Origin: Chloroflexota bacterium
Lineage (GTDB): Bacteria; Chloroflexota; Limnocylindria; Limnocylindrales; CSP1-4
NCBI GenBank assembly: GCA_013696945.1
Contig: JACCXQ010000150.1
Location: 1-6,543 of the forward strand
DNA: 6,543 nt
Direction of reading: 5' to 3'
The notes below the pieces were generated by a model. The model saw only the letters and a list, made by a program, of their open reading frames with translations, ran no database searches and had not been told where the DNA came from. The position numbers and the translations under genes were made by a program. This document shows, piece by piece, positions 5,552-6,543 of the stretch. How positions within the stretch are numbered: position 1 is the stretch's first letter; the number at the start of each line of letters is the position of its first letter.

Positions 5552-6543
5552 ATGACCGACACCGCGACCCGGCCGCGTCTCAAGATCACGTACGCCACGC
5601 TGCGCAACGACAACGACGAGCTGCACGCCCAGTTCGAGCAGGGGCTCGACCGCGCCCGCGGGTTGCTCGGTGCGTACCACCGCAACGTGGTCGGTGGCCG
5701 CGAGCGAGATGGTGACGGGACGTTCGAGAAGCGGACGCCCATCGACGGAACGGTCATGGGCACGTTCGCCAAGGGCACCCGGCAGGACGTGCGGGATGCG
5801 ATCGACGCTGCCCGACGCGCGTTCCCGGAGTGGGCGCGCATGCCCTGGCAGGACCGCGTCGCGCTCCTGCGCAAGGTCGCCGACCTCATCAGCGAGCGCC
5901 AGATGGAGTTCTCGGCCCTCCTGTCGATGGAGGTGGGCAAGAACCGGCTCGAAGCGCTCGGCGACGTCGAGGAGACAGCCGACCTGATCCGCTGGTCGTG
6001 CGACATGGTCGAGCGGAACGACGGGTTCGACCACCCCATGGGCAACCTGGGTGACCCTGCCGTCCACACTCGATCGGTCCTGAAGCCGTATGGCGTCTGG
6101 GCGGTCATCAGTCCCTTCAACTTCCCGTTCGCACTGTCGGGTGGTCCGGCCGGCGGTGCGTTGGTCGCCGGCAACACCGTCGTCTACAAGCCGTCGAGCG
6201 ACGCGCCTCTCTCGGGCGTCTGCCTGGCCCAGGTGATGCACGACGCGGGCCTTCCGGATGGCGTCTTCAACATGGTCATGGGTCCGGGAGAGTCGGTCGG
6301 CGCGGAGCTCCAGGAGAACGAGGGAGTCGACGGCATCATCTTCACCGGGTCGTTCGAGGTCGGCTTCGGGCTATACAAGGAGTTCGCCAAGGCGTACCCC
6401 AAGCCGGTCATCGTGGAGATGGGCGGCAAGAATCCGGCCATCGTCAGCCGCAAGGCGGATCTCGACGAGGCGGCCGAGGGCGTGATGCGTGCCGCGTTCG
6501 GGTTCTCCGGGCAGAAGTGCTCGGCGAACAGCCGCGTCTACGT
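5552..6543 (+). CDS. aldehyde dehydrogenase, probable L-glutamate gamma-semialdehyde (P5C) dehydrogenase, 3' end outside window
   Basis: The first 330 codons of an NAD(P)-dependent aldehyde dehydrogenase are present from ATG 5552; the frame is open to the right edge. Catalytic and cofactor motifs are intact: SPFNFP with the oxyanion Asn190, Lys213 in YKPS for the cofactor, FTGS at 264-267 in the nucleotide-binding loop, general base Glu289 in VEMGGKNP, and nucleophile Cys323 in SGQKCSA. EMGGK (most relatives have ELGGK), GFSGQKCSA and EFSALLSMEVGK (about 122-133) resemble RocA/PruA-type enzymes, which oxidise glutamate semialdehyde to glutamate in proline and arginine breakdown. These are usually about 515 residues, so roughly a third is missing. 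No proline dehydrogenase or arginase pathway gene is visible, so the substrate is inferred. The dehydrogenase fold is certain; the P5C assignment is likely. Confidence 0.9.
   Translation, partial: MTDTATRPRLKITYATLRNDNDELHAQFEQGLDRARGLLGAYHRNVVGGRERDGDGTFEKRTPIDGTVMGTFAKGTRQDVRDAIDAARRAFPEWARMPWQDRVALLRKVADLISERQMEFSALLSMEVGKNRLEALGDVEETADLIRWSCDMVERNDGFDHPMGNLGDPAVHTRSVLKPYGVWAVISPFNFPFALSGGPAGGALVAGNTVVYKPSSDAPLSGVCLAQVMHDAGLPDGVFNMVMGPGESVGAELQENEGVDGIIFTGSFEVGFGLYKEFAKAYPKPVIVEMGGKNPAIVSRKADLDEAAEGVMRAAFGFSGQKCSANSRVY

Noticed and set aside
5218..6241. Two overlapping minus-strand frames (319 and 281 codons) opposite the zinc-ribbon and dehydrogenase genes
   Set aside because: The plus strand carries intact aldehyde dehydrogenase motifs throughout; the antisense translations show no domain.

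Overview
This is a GC-rich window with strong GC preference at the third codon position, which leaves long spurious open frames on the antisense strand. The gene types (a Rieske domain of the kind usually fused to DUF2231, a YhaN/YhaO-like ATPase-nuclease pair, a CxxC-x17-CxxC zinc ribbon) fit a Chloroflexota or Actinomycetota chromosome. That placement is inference; no rRNA or other phylogenetic marker is present. I see no mobile element, CRISPR array, tRNA or rRNA.

Layout. The left edge holds the 3' end of a Rieske 2Fe-2S gene on the plus strand, stop at 335. It converges on a three-gene minus-strand operon reading right to left. The first gene is a metallophosphoesterase (4754 to 3579). 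One base later comes a 778-residue SMC/Rad50-like ATPase (3577 to 1241). Last is a 10-TM EamA/DMT transporter (about 1244 to 351), whose best start is a CTG overlapping the ATPase stop as CTGA. A divergent gene-free stretch of about 360 bases follows, with a plausible plus-strand promoter at 4925-4954. On the plus strand come a 113-residue double zinc-ribbon protein (5119-5460) and an aldehyde dehydrogenase of the P5C/glutamate-semialdehyde type (from 5552, running off the right edge).

How the genes may work together. The phosphoesterase and ATPase look like a Mre11-Rad50-type DNA end-processing pair of the YhaO/YhaN (SbcF/SbcE) kind. The ATPase carries a hydrophobic hairpin at the middle of its coiled coil, where Rad50 has its zinc hook, so the complex may be membrane-attached. 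Several core residues differ from textbook Mre11/Rad50 motifs: His for the Q-loop Gln, Asp for the Walker B Glu, no H-loop His, and GTHD instead of GNHD/E in the nuclease. I know no functional link of the transporter, zinc-ribbon protein or dehydrogenase to DNA repair; the transporter is tied to the pair only by tight spacing.

The most notable points are the membrane hairpin and altered active-site motifs of the ATPase, and the CTG start. None by itself proves a new system.
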